Below, piece after piece: positions 42,485 through 51,371 of a stretch of DNA of 64,000 bases. The stretch spans positions 62,001 to 126,000 of the forward strand of contig NZ_JBEPTL010000009.1 in NCBI RefSeq assembly GCF_040549465.1. The letters run 5' to 3'. Position numbers and translations under genes: made by a program. The notes under the pieces are model-generated. The model was not told where the DNA came from, did no database searches, and worked only from the letters and a program-made list of their open reading frames with translations. Source of the stretch: Lacisediminihabitans sp040549465. Lineage in GTDB: Bacteria; Actinomycetota; Actinomycetes; Actinomycetales; Microbacteriaceae. Positions within the stretch are counted from its first letter, which is position 1. Each line of letters starts with the position of its first letter.

Positions 42485-43177
42485 GTGAGCACGCAGATCG
42501 TAATTCTTGCCGCTGGCATGGGTAGCCGACTTGGCCGCTCGCTGCCGAAGCCGCTGACAGAACTCAGCGACGGCCGCACGATCATGCAGCAGCAGTTCGA
42601 CAACATCCATCACGCGTTTGGCAAAGACGCCAGGGTGACGATCGTCGTCGGCTACAAGCTCGAGCACATCATCGAGGCCTTCCCCAACGCTTCCTATGTT
42701 TATAACGAGCAGTACGACCAGACCAACACCTCCAAGAGCCTCATGCGCGCCCTGCGTGCGTCGAGCAACGGCGGCGTGCTCTGGATGAACGGTGACGTCG
42801 TCTTCGACCCAGAAGCTCTCGACCGCGCAGCCAAGATGGTTGCCCGCGACCAGTCCTTCGTCTCGGTCAACACCGCGAAGGTTTCGGATGAAGAGGTCAA
42901 GTACACCGTCGACGCCGAGGGCTTCATCAATGAACTTTCCAAGACCGTCAAGGGCGGTCTCGGTGAGGCTGTCGGCATCAACTACGTGGCACGCAACGAT
43001 AAGGCGGCGCTGGTGCGCCAGCTGAACCGTGTCGGCGATCAGGACTATTTCGAGCGCGGCATTGAACTGGCAATCGAACAGGACAAGCTACGATTTGAGC
43101 CGGTAGACATCTCCGACCTCTACGCCGTGGAGATCGACTTCGCCGAAGACCTTGAGCGGGCAAACCTCTTCGTCTGA
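42485..43177 (+). CDS. Sugar/alcohol-phosphate nucleotidyltransferase (LicC-like) of the wall polymer cluster
   Basis: A 230-residue nucleotidyltransferase with the NTP-binding ILAAGMGSRLGRSLPKPLTEL at residues about 7-27 and a central WMNGDVVFD metal/nucleotide motif. LicC, TarI and related CTP transferases share this fold, so CDP-choline, CDP-ribitol or another activated donor is possible. The GTG at 42485 follows AGGGAG and matches the family N-terminus; an upstream in-frame ATG at 42389 adds 32 non-conserved residues. It is the first gene of the polymer export block; 262 nt of non-coding DNA precedes it. Confidence 0.78.
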   Translation: MSTQIVILAAGMGSRLGRSLPKPLTELSDGRTIMQQQFDNIHHAFGKDARVTIVVGYKLEHIIEAFPNASYVYNEQYDQTNTSKSLMRALRASSNGGVLWMNGDVVFDPEALDRAAKMVARDQSFVSVNTAKVSDEEVKYTVDAEGFINELSKTVKGGLGEAVGINYVARNDKAALVRQLNRVGDQDYFERGIELAIEQDKLRFEPVDISDLYAVEIDFAEDLERANLFV

Positions 43178-43219
43178 AGCGTCGCACCGGGGATGCTTGA
43201 CGGTTAAGGACCCCATCGC

Positions 43220-44035
43220 GTGAGTGCAGCTATTCAGGTTCGTCCTGCGCGCTCGGCATTTGCCCAGTACCGCCACTCGCTCTGGCTTTTGACGACGCGT
43301 GACCTCAGGGTTCGGTACTCGACATCGTTCCTCGGCTACTTCTGGTCGATTCTCGACCCGCTGGTGATGGCCTCGATCTACTGGGTGGTCTTCACCCAAA
43401 TTTTCCAGCGAGGCCATGTGGGCGAACAGCCCTACATTGTCTTCCTGTTGACGGCGCTGCTCCCGTGGACCTGGTTCAACGGTGCAGTTTCGGATGCCAC
43501 GCGAGCCTTCAGCAAAGAAGCGAAGCTCATCCGGTCGACCAAGATCCCGCGCACCATCTGGGTTGCACGTCTCGTCTTGTCCAAAGGAATCGAGTTCGTG
43601 GTCAGCCTGCCGGTGATCATCTTCTTCGCGTTGATCTCCCTGGCGACTCCAGACCCCGCACAGATTCACCCGCAGGCCATCTTCATTCCGGTGGCCATCG
43701 TGATGCAGGCGATACTGACTCTTGGCGTTGGCCTGATCGTTGCTCCGCTCGTCGTGTTCTTCCGCGACCTTGAACGCGCGGTGAAACTGGCGCTGCGTTT
43801 TCTCTTCTATGCCTCCCCGATCGTTTACGGCCTCACCGACGTGCCCGGATGGTTGAGCCCCATACTCGCTTTCAATCCTCTCTCCGGCATCCTGTCGCTG
43901 TACCGAGCAGCTTTCTTTCCGAGTGAGCTCCAATGGCTCAATGTCGCTGTGAGCGCCGTCATGTGCGTCGTCATCCTCGGGATCGGCCTGCTCGTCTTCC
44001 AGCGCACCATCAAGACCGTGCTGAAGGAGATCTGA
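43220..44035 (+). CDS. tarG: Polysaccharide/teichoic acid ABC transporter permease (TarG-like)
   Basis: A 271-residue ABC-2 permease with six helices. The family pattern LLTTRDLRVRYSTSFLGYFWSILDPLVMASIYWVVF near the N-terminus is typical for TagG/RfbA-type exporters of undecaprenyl-linked polymers. It starts GTG at 43220. The ATPase gene overlaps its stop (TGATG), and the two make the exporter for the wall teichoic acid or other surface polymer. Confidence 0.87.
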   Translation: MSAAIQVRPARSAFAQYRHSLWLLTTRDLRVRYSTSFLGYFWSILDPLVMASIYWVVFTQIFQRGHVGEQPYIVFLLTALLPWTWFNGAVSDATRAFSKEAKLIRSTKIPRTIWVARLVLSKGIEFVVSLPVIIFFALISLATPDPAQIHPQAIFIPVAIVMQAILTLGVGLIVAPLVVFFRDLERAVKLALRFLFYASPIVYGLTDVPGWLSPILAFNPLSGILSLYRAAFFPSELQWLNVAVSAVMCVVILGIGLLVFQRTIKTVLKEI

Positions 44036-44793
44036 TGGCCGACCAGAGCATCGTCGCGCCGGTCATCACCGTCACGGATGCCGGCATCCGTTTCAAGCGC
44101 AACCGCCGTTCGCATCGCAGCTTCAAAGACCTCTTCGCCGGTTCCCAGCGGCGCAGCAGGCCTGACGAGTTCTGGCCGCTGCGCCACGTCTCGTTCTCGG
44201 TTCAGCCTGGAGAAGCAATCGGCGTCGTCGGCCGGAATGGCCAGGGCAAGTCGACCCTCTTGAAACTCGTCGCCGAGGTGGTGTTCGCCGACGAAGGCCG
44301 AGTCGCCGTGAACGCCGGCGTTGCCCCCCTCATCGAGATCACCGGAGGTTTCGTCGATGACCTCACCGTGCGTGACAACGTCTACCTCACCGCGGGTCTT
44401 CACGGAATGAAGCGCTCGGAGATCGACGCGCGGTTCGACGAGATCATCGCCTTCTCCGAGATCGGCGACTTTCTCGATACCCCCTATAAGCACCTTTCGA
44501 GCGGAATGAAGGTGCGCATCGCCTTCGCCGTGATCTCCCGCCTCGAAGAGCCGGTCATCCTCGTCGACGAGGTGCTCGCTGTGGGCGACAAGGCCTTCCG
44601 GGAGAAGTGCTACCGACGCATCGAGGAGCTGTTGGCTGGCGGGCGTACATTGTTTTTTGTGTCACACAGTGAGAAAGACCTCAGACGTTTCTGCACCCGC
44701 GGCCTCTACCTCGATAAGGGTGCGCTCGTGCTCGATGCCCCGATCGATCAGGTGCTCGATCGGTACAACGCGCAGTACGGCGTGAAGTCATGA
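44035..44793 (+). CDS. tarH: Teichoic acid ABC transporter ATPase (TarH-like)
   Basis: A 252-residue ABC ATPase with Walker A GVVGRNGQGKST, signature HLSSGMKVRIAFAV, Walker B VILVDEVLAVGD and FFVSHSEKD. The signature SSGM and the EVLAVGD Walker B are hallmarks of TagH/Wzt-type polymer exporters. It overlaps tarG by one base and the next gene by 4 nt (ATGA), so all three are coupled. Confidence 0.9.
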   Translation: MADQSIVAPVITVTDAGIRFKRNRRSHRSFKDLFAGSQRRSRPDEFWPLRHVSFSVQPGEAIGVVGRNGQGKSTLLKLVAEVVFADEGRVAVNAGVAPLIEITGGFVDDLTVRDNVYLTAGLHGMKRSEIDARFDEIIAFSEIGDFLDTPYKHLSSGMKVRIAFAVISRLEEPVILVDEVLAVGDKAFREKCYRRIEELLAGGRTLFFVSHSEKDLRRFCTRGLYLDKGALVLDAPIDQVLDRYNAQYGVKS

Positions 44794-45566
44794 CGCTGGT
44801 CCGTGGCAAGACTCCCATCCAGGTCGAGAAGGGCATCGAGAGGCTGCTGTCTGTGCAGCGGCCCGTAGTACTGGCAGAGGTGCGCAGCATCCGTCGCCGA
44901 CATCCGGATGCAACGCCGGCCCAGGTCATCACGATCCTCGAGCGTCACTACCTCACTGCCGTCACCACGGGCGGAGCGGCTGTAGGTGCCAGCGCAGTCA
45001 TTCCCGGGGTCGGGGTCGGGATCTCGCTGGCCCTCTCCGGAGTCGAGACGGCCGGATTCCTGGAAGCCAGCGCCCTCTTCGCGCAGTCGGTCACCGAGGT
45101 GCACGGGATCGCCGTCGAAGACCCGGAGCGTGCCAGGACCCTGGTGATGGCGATGATGCTGGGTACCGCAGGCTCGGACCTGGTGAAGCAGCTCGCTGGT
45201 CAGGCGGCCGGCGTCGGTCCCACCCGTGGGCGGTTCTGGGGCGAACTCGTCACCAAGAGTCTGCCGCAGGCCGCGATGGGGCAGATCGGGGACCGCGTGA
45301 AGCGTGCCTTCGTCAAGCGATTCGTGACGACGCAGGGTGCGAGCATCATCGGGCGTGCAATTCCGTTCGGCATCGGCGCCGTGATCGGCGGTACCGGCAA
45401 CCATATGCTCGGTCGCAAGGTGGTGTCGAGCTCACGTGAAGCCTTCGGGCCAGCCCCGGAGGCTTTCCCCCTCGTACTCGAACCGGTCATCCATCCAGTG
45501 AAGGTGCGCACCGCCCGTGCGCGGATCAGCCTGCCGCGTTTCATCAGTAAGGTGCCTAAGGAATAG
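44790..45566 (+). CDS. EcsC-like protein coupled to the polymer exporter
   Basis: A 258-residue protein with a helical, glycine-rich middle (TTGGAAVGASAVIPGVGVGISLALSGVE, about 58-85) that could insert in or bind membranes, and long amphipathic parts. It faintly resembles EcsC-family proteins, which I would not take as settled. Its ATG overlaps the tarH stop (ATGA), so it is made with the exporter. The basic C-terminus contains ARISLPRFISK. The role in polymer transport is inferred from coupling. Confidence 0.55.
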   Translation: MTLVRGKTPIQVEKGIERLLSVQRPVVLAEVRSIRRRHPDATPAQVITILERHYLTAVTTGGAAVGASAVIPGVGVGISLALSGVETAGFLEASALFAQSVTEVHGIAVEDPERARTLVMAMMLGTAGSDLVKQLAGQAAGVGPTRGRFWGELVTKSLPQAAMGQIGDRVKRAFVKRFVTTQGASIIGRAIPFGIGAVIGGTGNHMLGRKVVSSSREAFGPAPEAFPLVLEPVIHPVKVRTARARISLPRFISKVPKE

Positions 45567-45673
45567 CCCGCTCCACCCCTCCACACCCGCTGATCCCCCG
45601 ACCTCCTGACAGGTGAGGCCATTGCCGGAATTTCTCGGCCTGAATAGTCGGTCGCGCTCGCTACGTTTCGGGC

Positions 45674-45970
45674 ATGACCGGCCCACGCTCCCCCTCATTC
45701 GATTCCGCCTACCCCGTGCCCTTCCATGTCGAGAGGGATGCCGGGCCGCGTAAATACCTGCTCACCAATCGCGGCAGCGAGACAGTCGACGGCGTAACGC
45801 TCAACCTGCTGGGCGCCGGTGTGATGCCCGCCAGCGCACCGTCGACCCTCCAGCCGGGTGAGACTCTCGAGGTGGTGATCTCAGGCCGCGACCTGGCGCG
45901 CAGCACCATTCTGGTGGTGCGCTGGTTTCGCCCGGGTGGGGAAGAGTATCTCTGGCGGGTGAGCTTCTAA
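45674..45970 (+). CDS. Hypothetical protein, 98 residues, beta-rich
   Basis: A 98-residue soluble protein with an alternating hydrophobic pattern (KYLLTNRGSETVDGVTLNLLG, GETLEVVISGRDLARSTILVVRWF, EYLWRVSF) that suggests a small Ig-like or beta-sandwich fold. I do not recognise a family. It lies at the left edge of the restriction-modification island and shares its stop with the convergent XRE gene in the 4-nt CTAA. Confidence 0.65.
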   Translation: MTGPRSPSFDSAYPVPFHVERDAGPRKYLLTNRGSETVDGVTLNLLGAGVMPASAPSTLQPGETLEVVISGRDLARSTILVVRWFRPGGEEYLWRVSF

Positions 45971-46278
45971 CGGTCCCGCGATTCGCGGGCACGCCGCTCG
46001 CGCACGAAGTCGGCGGCGGTGAAGACCTCTCGTCGCTCGGGCAACGAACTCGCCTCAATATTCGCGATCAGGTTCCCCGGATCAACCCCGAGCACGGATG
46101 CGATTCGCACTAGAGTATGAAAATTTGGGTTGCCAAGGCCACGTTCGATCTTGCCGTAATTCGAAACATTCATTCCTGCCAGATTGGCGATCTCTTCCTG
46201 GCTGAGAGCCAGCTTGTTTCGGCGATCCTGGAGGCGTTCGCCCAGTATCCGGGCGGCATCTGAGATCGGTTCTGACAT
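45967..46278 (-). CDS. XRE-family helix-turn-helix regulator, candidate R-M controller
   Basis: A 103-residue DNA-binding protein with an N-terminal XRE helix-turn-helix (LALSQEEIANLAGMNVSNYGKIERG, about 23-47, followed by NPNFHTLVRIASVLGV) and a charged C-terminal tail. Its length and position, divergent from a Type III mod-res pair, suit a controller (C) protein timing restriction expression. It may instead be an unrelated regulator trapped in the island. It shares CTAA with the 98-residue gene and is separated by 128 nt from mod. Confidence 0.8.
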   Translation of the reverse strand: MSEPISDAARILGERLQDRRNKLALSQEEIANLAGMNVSNYGKIERGLGNPNFHTLVRIASVLGVDPGNLIANIEASSLPERREVFTAADFVRERRARESRDR

Positions 46279-46331
46279 CCCTCATTGCTACTTGCCCCAT
46301 CGTCGAACGACCAGATGTCAGAGCAGTGAGG

Positions 46332-46337
46332 TATAAA
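46332..46337 (+). promoter_or_regulatory. Candidate -10 box of mod (TATAAA)
   Basis: TATAAA lies 69 nt before the chosen mod ATG, and its last base starts the alternative upstream ATG (TATAAATG). Just upstream, GTCGAACGAC (46302-46311) is a palindromic site. If TATAAA is the -10, translation from the upstream ATG is unlikely. Confidence 0.4.
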
Positions 46338-46405
46338 TGCCTCAGGGGTTAATGCTTTGTTTTGCGATCATGCAAGCCTCCTGTGGACGAACGGAAAACC
46401 CTCGC

Positions 46406-48316
46406 ATGGCAAGATCCCTGCTCGAACAACTTCCCGGTATCGTCGCCGCAGGCAAGAGGCAGGCCCAGCAGATCCTCGAACAACTTGAGGGACCGAACAA
46501 GGTGTCCCTGCAGACGCGCGAATTGGTCATACCTGCACGCGACACCGCAGGTTTCGATTTGTACGGGGCGAACGACTCAGCCAGCATTCCGGATGCCCCC
46601 AACCGTCTCATCTATGGCGATAACCTGCTCGCAATGGCAGCGCTGCTCGCGGGCGATGAGCAGACGCCAAGCCTGCGTGGCCAGGTCGATCTCATCTATA
46701 TAGACCCGCCGTTCGACTCCAAGGCGGATTATCGAACGAAGATCACGTTGCCAGGGGCAACCGTCGATCAACGTCCGACCGTTGCCGAACAATTCGCCTA
46801 TTCCGACGCCTGGGCAAATGGCACCGCCTCCTATCTGGAGATGATCACTCCCCGACTCGTGCTTATGCGTGAGTTGCTCGCTGAGACCGGGTCGATCTAT
46901 GTTCATCTCGATTGGCACGTCTCGCCTTACATACGCATAGTGCTTGACGATGTGTTTGGAGGATCGAACTTCGTCAATGAAGCAATCTGGACCTATTTCG
47001 GCTTCAAACGGTCCACCTCGTCCAATTTTCCACGCAAACACGACAACATTTTCATCTACAGGAAGGCGCCGAACCACTACTGGCGAACGCAGTATCGCCC
47101 TCACTCGCCTGACTATCTCAAGCGTTTCAAACGAGATGAAAGCGGCCGTCTCTATCGCGGGGATGTCAATCCCAGCGGTGGAGGTACCCGCAAGATCTAC
47201 CTCGATGATGTCGCCGGCGACATCGTCCCCTCATATTGGGACGACATACCTCCAGTGAACCCAATGGCTAAAGAACGTCTCGACTACGGCACGCAAAAGC
47301 CCGAGCAGCTATTGGAGCGAATAATTAATGCCTCCGCGCCAGAAGGGGGTCTGGTGGCTGATTTCTTTGCTGGATCAGGCACTACCGCTGCAACGGCGGA
47401 ACGCATTGGCCGTCGATGGATTACTACTGATCTCGGTAAGCCCGCGGTGATGATCACGCGAAAGCGACTCGTTGATCAGAATGCGAAGCCGTTCCTCTAT
47501 CAGGCGATCGGTGACTATCAAGTCGAACAGGCGCGCAGCACCCTAGGACGTAAATTTAGGGTCGGCGAACTCGCGCAGACGGTGCTCGGCATCTACGGCG
47601 CTCTTCCCCTGCCACCCGAGGAGAACGTGAACGGTTCACTCGGGCGGCTGACAAACCAGAAGACTCTGATCTACGTCGACAGCCCATCGCGTCTGACTTC
47701 CACCTCGACGTTGCTGCGCGCACAGGGTTACCGCGATAGCAAGCTCGGCGGCTTCGACAAGGTGATCGTGCTCGGTTGGAACTTTTCGGCGAGCATCGGC
47801 CACGACCTCACCGCTTTGAACGACGAGAAACTCGATGTCCGAGTCATTCCACCAGACTTACTCGACCGCCTCAAGAAGCGCGGCAAAGAGAGCCTGGCTG
47901 GCAATATCCGATTCTCCACCTTGCAGTACCTCGAGGCACATATCGAATCTCGGCACCAAAATGCGGATGGCGAAGAACTGGAAATCGTGCTCGACAACTA
48001 CGTGCTGCTTTCGCCGGATGCGATCAGCCTCACTGAAGAGGATCGACCAGCGGTGATTGAGGTGATGAATCGTGAGCCCCTCGCCCTCATCGAGTATTGG
48101 GCAATCGATCCCGATTATGACGGAGTGGTATTTCGTTCGACCTGGCAGGATTACCGCGGCAACACGGCCAACGACAGCGACGAACTCCGCACGGTAACTC
48201 GCGCGCATCTCACAACGGTTCGGCACGACGATGCGCGTCTCGTATGCGTTCGCGCAGTTGACGTATTCGGGTTCGAATCCGAAGTCGTGCTTGATCTTCC
48301 TGCGATGCAAGCATGA
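46406..48316 (+). CDS. mod: Type III DNA methyltransferase (Mod subunit)
   Basis: A 636-residue beta-class amino-methyltransferase: motif IV DPPF at 100-103 precedes motif I FFAGSGTT at 320-327, the order of Type III Mod proteins. The long variable middle and C-terminal part is the target-recognition region. It methylates an adenine on one strand of an asymmetric site and recruits Res (family knowledge). The ATG at 46406 gives a normal N-terminus (MARSLLEQLP); an ATG at 46337 would add 23 residues. Base composition is visibly more A/T-rich than its neighbours, and the stop overlaps res (ATGA). Confidence 0.92.
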   Translation: MARSLLEQLPGIVAAGKRQAQQILEQLEGPNKVSLQTRELVIPARDTAGFDLYGANDSASIPDAPNRLIYGDNLLAMAALLAGDEQTPSLRGQVDLIYIDPPFDSKADYRTKITLPGATVDQRPTVAEQFAYSDAWANGTASYLEMITPRLVLMRELLAETGSIYVHLDWHVSPYIRIVLDDVFGGSNFVNEAIWTYFGFKRSTSSNFPRKHDNIFIYRKAPNHYWRTQYRPHSPDYLKRFKRDESGRLYRGDVNPSGGGTRKIYLDDVAGDIVPSYWDDIPPVNPMAKERLDYGTQKPEQLLERIINASAPEGGLVADFFAGSGTTAATAERIGRRWITTDLGKPAVMITRKRLVDQNAKPFLYQAIGDYQVEQARSTLGRKFRVGELAQTVLGIYGALPLPPEENVNGSLGRLTNQKTLIYVDSPSRLTSTSTLLRAQGYRDSKLGGFDKVIVLGWNFSASIGHDLTALNDEKLDVRVIPPDLLDRLKKRGKESLAGNIRFSTLQYLEAHIESRHQNADGEELEIVLDNYVLLSPDAISLTEEDRPAVIEVMNREPLALIEYWAIDPDYDGVVFRSTWQDYRGNTANDSDELRTVTRAHLTTVRHDDARLVCVRAVDVFGFESEVVLDLPAMQA

Positions 48317-51249
48317 GCATCCTGCGCGATGTCTTCCCTCTCGCCGAGAATCTCGCTCTCCGTTACATCGAAGACGTTCCAGCCCTCCGCGCAGGAGCCC
48401 CTAACGCCCTGGCCGAAAAGGTCACGACCATCACTGCCGAACTGCTCAGATGGTGGTTCCAAGACGACTATTGCGACGTTCGACCGCTGAACTTCCATGA
48501 CGGCCAGCGTGATGCCATCCTCTCGATCATCTATGCACACGAGGTGCTCGGCAGTACGAGCCTCCTTGACCTCTACCAGAAAGTCGCGCTTGAAGCGATG
48601 CTCGAAGGCGAATTGCTCGGCGAAGTCAGCAATGTTCGCAACGCACACCCGAAATATGCCGCCAAAATGGCTACGGGAACCGGCAAAACCTGGGTACTCA
48701 ACGCCCTGCTCGTCTGGCAGTACCTCAATCACATCGCGAACACCGACGATGGGCGCTTCACCAGTAACTTCCTCGTCGTCGCCCCAGGACTCATCGTCTA
48801 CGACCGGCTGCTCGACTCTTTCCAGGGCAAGCGCCGAGGAGGCGAGCAACGCGACTTCCAGACGAGCGACATTTATTCGCAACGCGAGCTCTTCATCCCT
48901 GACACTTACCGTCAACAGGTTTTCGGATTCCTGCAGTCGTCGATCGTCACCAAGAGCGATATCGGCAATAAGGTAACCGGCTCCGGCATAGTCGCCATCA
49001 CCAACTGGCATCTGCTCGCCGGGGTCGAAGACCCGCTGTTTGTTGACGAGGACGATACCGAAGCTCCTGGTCAAGAAATCGACGCCGCAGCCGCTGCATC
49101 GAGCTTCGTCCCCCTCACTCCTGGAACCTCGACCGGCAATTCGCTTGATGTACTCGATCGCCGCTTTCGACGAGGTGAGGCGCTTCAGTGGCTTGTCGAT
49201 CTACCGCATCTGCTGGTTTTCAATGACGAAGCGCACCACATCCACAGTCTCAAAAAGGGGCAGGAGAGCTCTGAGGTCGAATGGCAGAAGAGCCTGAGCG
49301 AGATCGCGCTGACCAAGGGTCGACGTTTCGTGCAGATCGACTTCTCGGCCACGCCCTACAACGAAAGCGGCTCAGGCAAGAATCGGGGAAAGAAATTCTT
49401 CCCGCACATCGTTGTCGATTTCGATCTCAAAGAGGCCATGAGCAAAGGGCTCGTCAAGGCCCTCGCGCTGGACAAACGAAAAGAGATAGCCGCATTAGCG
49501 AACGATGATCTGGACTTCCGCGCCGAGCGCGATGACAGGGGGCAGGTTACCGGGCTTTCTGAAGGTCAGCGCATCATGATACGGGCAGGCCTTACCAAGC
49601 TGAAGATGCTCGAGGAGCAGTTCGAAAAACAGGATGGTGATAAGCATCCAAAACTGCTCATCATCACTGAAAACACCAACGTCTCGCCTCATGTCGAGGA
49701 CTTTCTGCGTAGCACCGGATTATCCGATGAGGACTTTCTAAGAGTCGATTCTGGCAAGAAAGCCTTGCTTGGCCCGAAGGAATGGGAACCCGTTCGCGAC
49801 AAGCTCTTCGACATTGACCACCACAAGAGGCCCAAAGTCATCGTGAGCGTGTTGATGCTCCGTGAAGGCTTCGACGTCAACAACATTTGCGTGATTGTTC
49901 CGTTGCGATCATCGCAATCGGGCATTCTGCTCGAGCAGACTATTGGCCGCGGCCTGCGTCTCATGTGGCGTGGCGACGAAGCAATCGATGAGCTCAAGCG
50001 CGAAACACGCGACCGTATCCGAAACCGGCTGGAACCAACCAACGACTTCGACGTGCTCTTCATCGTCGAGCACCCGGCATTCGCGGATTTTTACGAGCAG
50101 GAACTCGGCGATGGACTCGTCGGAGGTGTCGGCGATGACGACAATCGCAGATCGACCGGCGACGTTGAGCGCGTCGAACTACGTGATGGTTATCAGGCCT
50201 ACGATTTTGAGATACCATTCATCATTCGAGAAGCAGATGATGGTCTCGCGACCCCGCGAATCGATCCGCGGAAACTGCCACCGAGCAAGTTCCCTCTTGT
50301 CGATCTACTTCGCCAAATAGGTACTGGTGACAGGTTTGCCTCCCACGACGCTCAGACCGGGACACAGTACGGTGACTACCGGGTGGATGGCGGGGTGATG
50401 ACGGCGACCGGTTACAACGACTATCTGTCGCGTCTCACCACGCGCATCAGCAAATCGATTAGTGGAAGCTTCACCCGCTCCACGCCAAAGTACAACCAGT
50501 TGACTGCCTATCCTGTGCTGCAGGTGCACAAGCCGCTCCTGTTGGGCTGGGTCGACAGTTACATCCGCACCAGACTTTTCGGCATGCCCTTCAGCCCGCT
50601 CGAAGGTGAAAATTGGCGCGTGCTGCTTCTCGAAGGTGTCTCGGAGGAGATTGCCGGCGTCTTTGCGCCTGCCCTCGTCGCGACACTCGACAGCGAACAG
50701 ACCTCTGCGGCCGAAGTGCTTTATCGCTCGCTGTCGGAGGTCGACTGGTTGTCGGTGCGAACGAGTTCAGCTGTCGAGGTGAAGAAATGCATTTACCCAA
50801 AACTGCCGATCCCGTCGCACGGTGGTGGCCTCGAACGCCTCTTCATCGAATGGGCGGACAGCGATAGTCATGTCGAGGCGCTCGTCAAGATCCACGAGTA
50901 CAAGCACGACTTTCTGCGGCGCCCTTACCTGAAGGCCGACGGGATGCCCGCCCAATACTCGCCTGACTTTCTCGTGCGAACGGAGTTCGAGATCTATGTT
51001 GTCGAGACGAAAGCAGTGTCGGCACTCAGCGATGAGAACGTCAAACGCAAGCAACGAGCGGCCCTCGCCTGGTGCGAACAACTCAATCTGCTGGATCCCG
51101 AATTTCGAGATGGACGCGAATGGCACTACGTGCTTCTCGGCGAGAGCATCGTTAGGGAATGGCACGCGAAGGGCGAACGTGCGTCAGCCCTACTCAACTA
51201 CGCGCGCATCCGTCCGAAAAACGCCCTCCAGCAGGACATGCTGATTTAG
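48313..51249 (+). CDS. res: Type III restriction endonuclease (Res subunit)
   Basis: A 978-residue SF2 helicase-nuclease. Walker A is MATGTGKT (119-126), the DEAH box is NDEAHH (DEAH at 305-308), motif III is SATP from S345, and motif VI is QTIGRGLRL from Q542. The C-terminal nuclease motif is PD at 884-885 with E898-T-K900. It is coupled to mod by a 4-nt overlap. The start codon and all key residues are intact, so the system looks functional. Composition is A/T-richer than the flanks. Confidence 0.93.
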   Translation: MSILRDVFPLAENLALRYIEDVPALRAGAPNALAEKVTTITAELLRWWFQDDYCDVRPLNFHDGQRDAILSIIYAHEVLGSTSLLDLYQKVALEAMLEGELLGEVSNVRNAHPKYAAKMATGTGKTWVLNALLVWQYLNHIANTDDGRFTSNFLVVAPGLIVYDRLLDSFQGKRRGGEQRDFQTSDIYSQRELFIPDTYRQQVFGFLQSSIVTKSDIGNKVTGSGIVAITNWHLLAGVEDPLFVDEDDTEAPGQEIDAAAAASSFVPLTPGTSTGNSLDVLDRRFRRGEALQWLVDLPHLLVFNDEAHHIHSLKKGQESSEVEWQKSLSEIALTKGRRFVQIDFSATPYNESGSGKNRGKKFFPHIVVDFDLKEAMSKGLVKALALDKRKEIAALANDDLDFRAERDDRGQVTGLSEGQRIMIRAGLTKLKMLEEQFEKQDGDKHPKLLIITENTNVSPHVEDFLRSTGLSDEDFLRVDSGKKALLGPKEWEPVRDKLFDIDHHKRPKVIVSVLMLREGFDVNNICVIVPLRSSQSGILLEQTIGRGLRLMWRGDEAIDELKRETRDRIRNRLEPTNDFDVLFIVEHPAFADFYEQELGDGLVGGVGDDDNRRSTGDVERVELRDGYQAYDFEIPFIIREADDGLATPRIDPRKLPPSKFPLVDLLRQIGTGDRFASHDAQTGTQYGDYRVDGGVMTATGYNDYLSRLTTRISKSISGSFTRSTPKYNQLTAYPVLQVHKPLLLGWVDSYIRTRLFGMPFSPLEGENWRVLLLEGVSEEIAGVFAPALVATLDSEQTSAAEVLYRSLSEVDWLSVRTSSAVEVKKCIYPKLPIPSHGGGLERLFIEWADSDSHVEALVKIHEYKHDFLRRPYLKADGMPAQYSPDFLVRTEFEIYVVETKAVSALSDENVKRKQRAALAWCEQLNLLDPEFRDGREWHYVLLGESIVREWHAKGERASALLNYARIRPKNALQQDMLI

Positions 51250-51371
51250 GCAGCCGAGAGTTGTCGGGAGCAGGGCTTTGGAACGAATCACCCTCCAAGA
51301 GTTGGGCAACGATGATTCTTCGACGGGGTCGCAAATGGTGGCTCGCATCGTAAACGCAGCTGAAAGTCTGG

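Noticed and set aside
48271..48286. GGTTCGAATCC-like tRNA T-arm
   Set aside because: It lies in frame inside mod and has no matching acceptor or anticodon stem.
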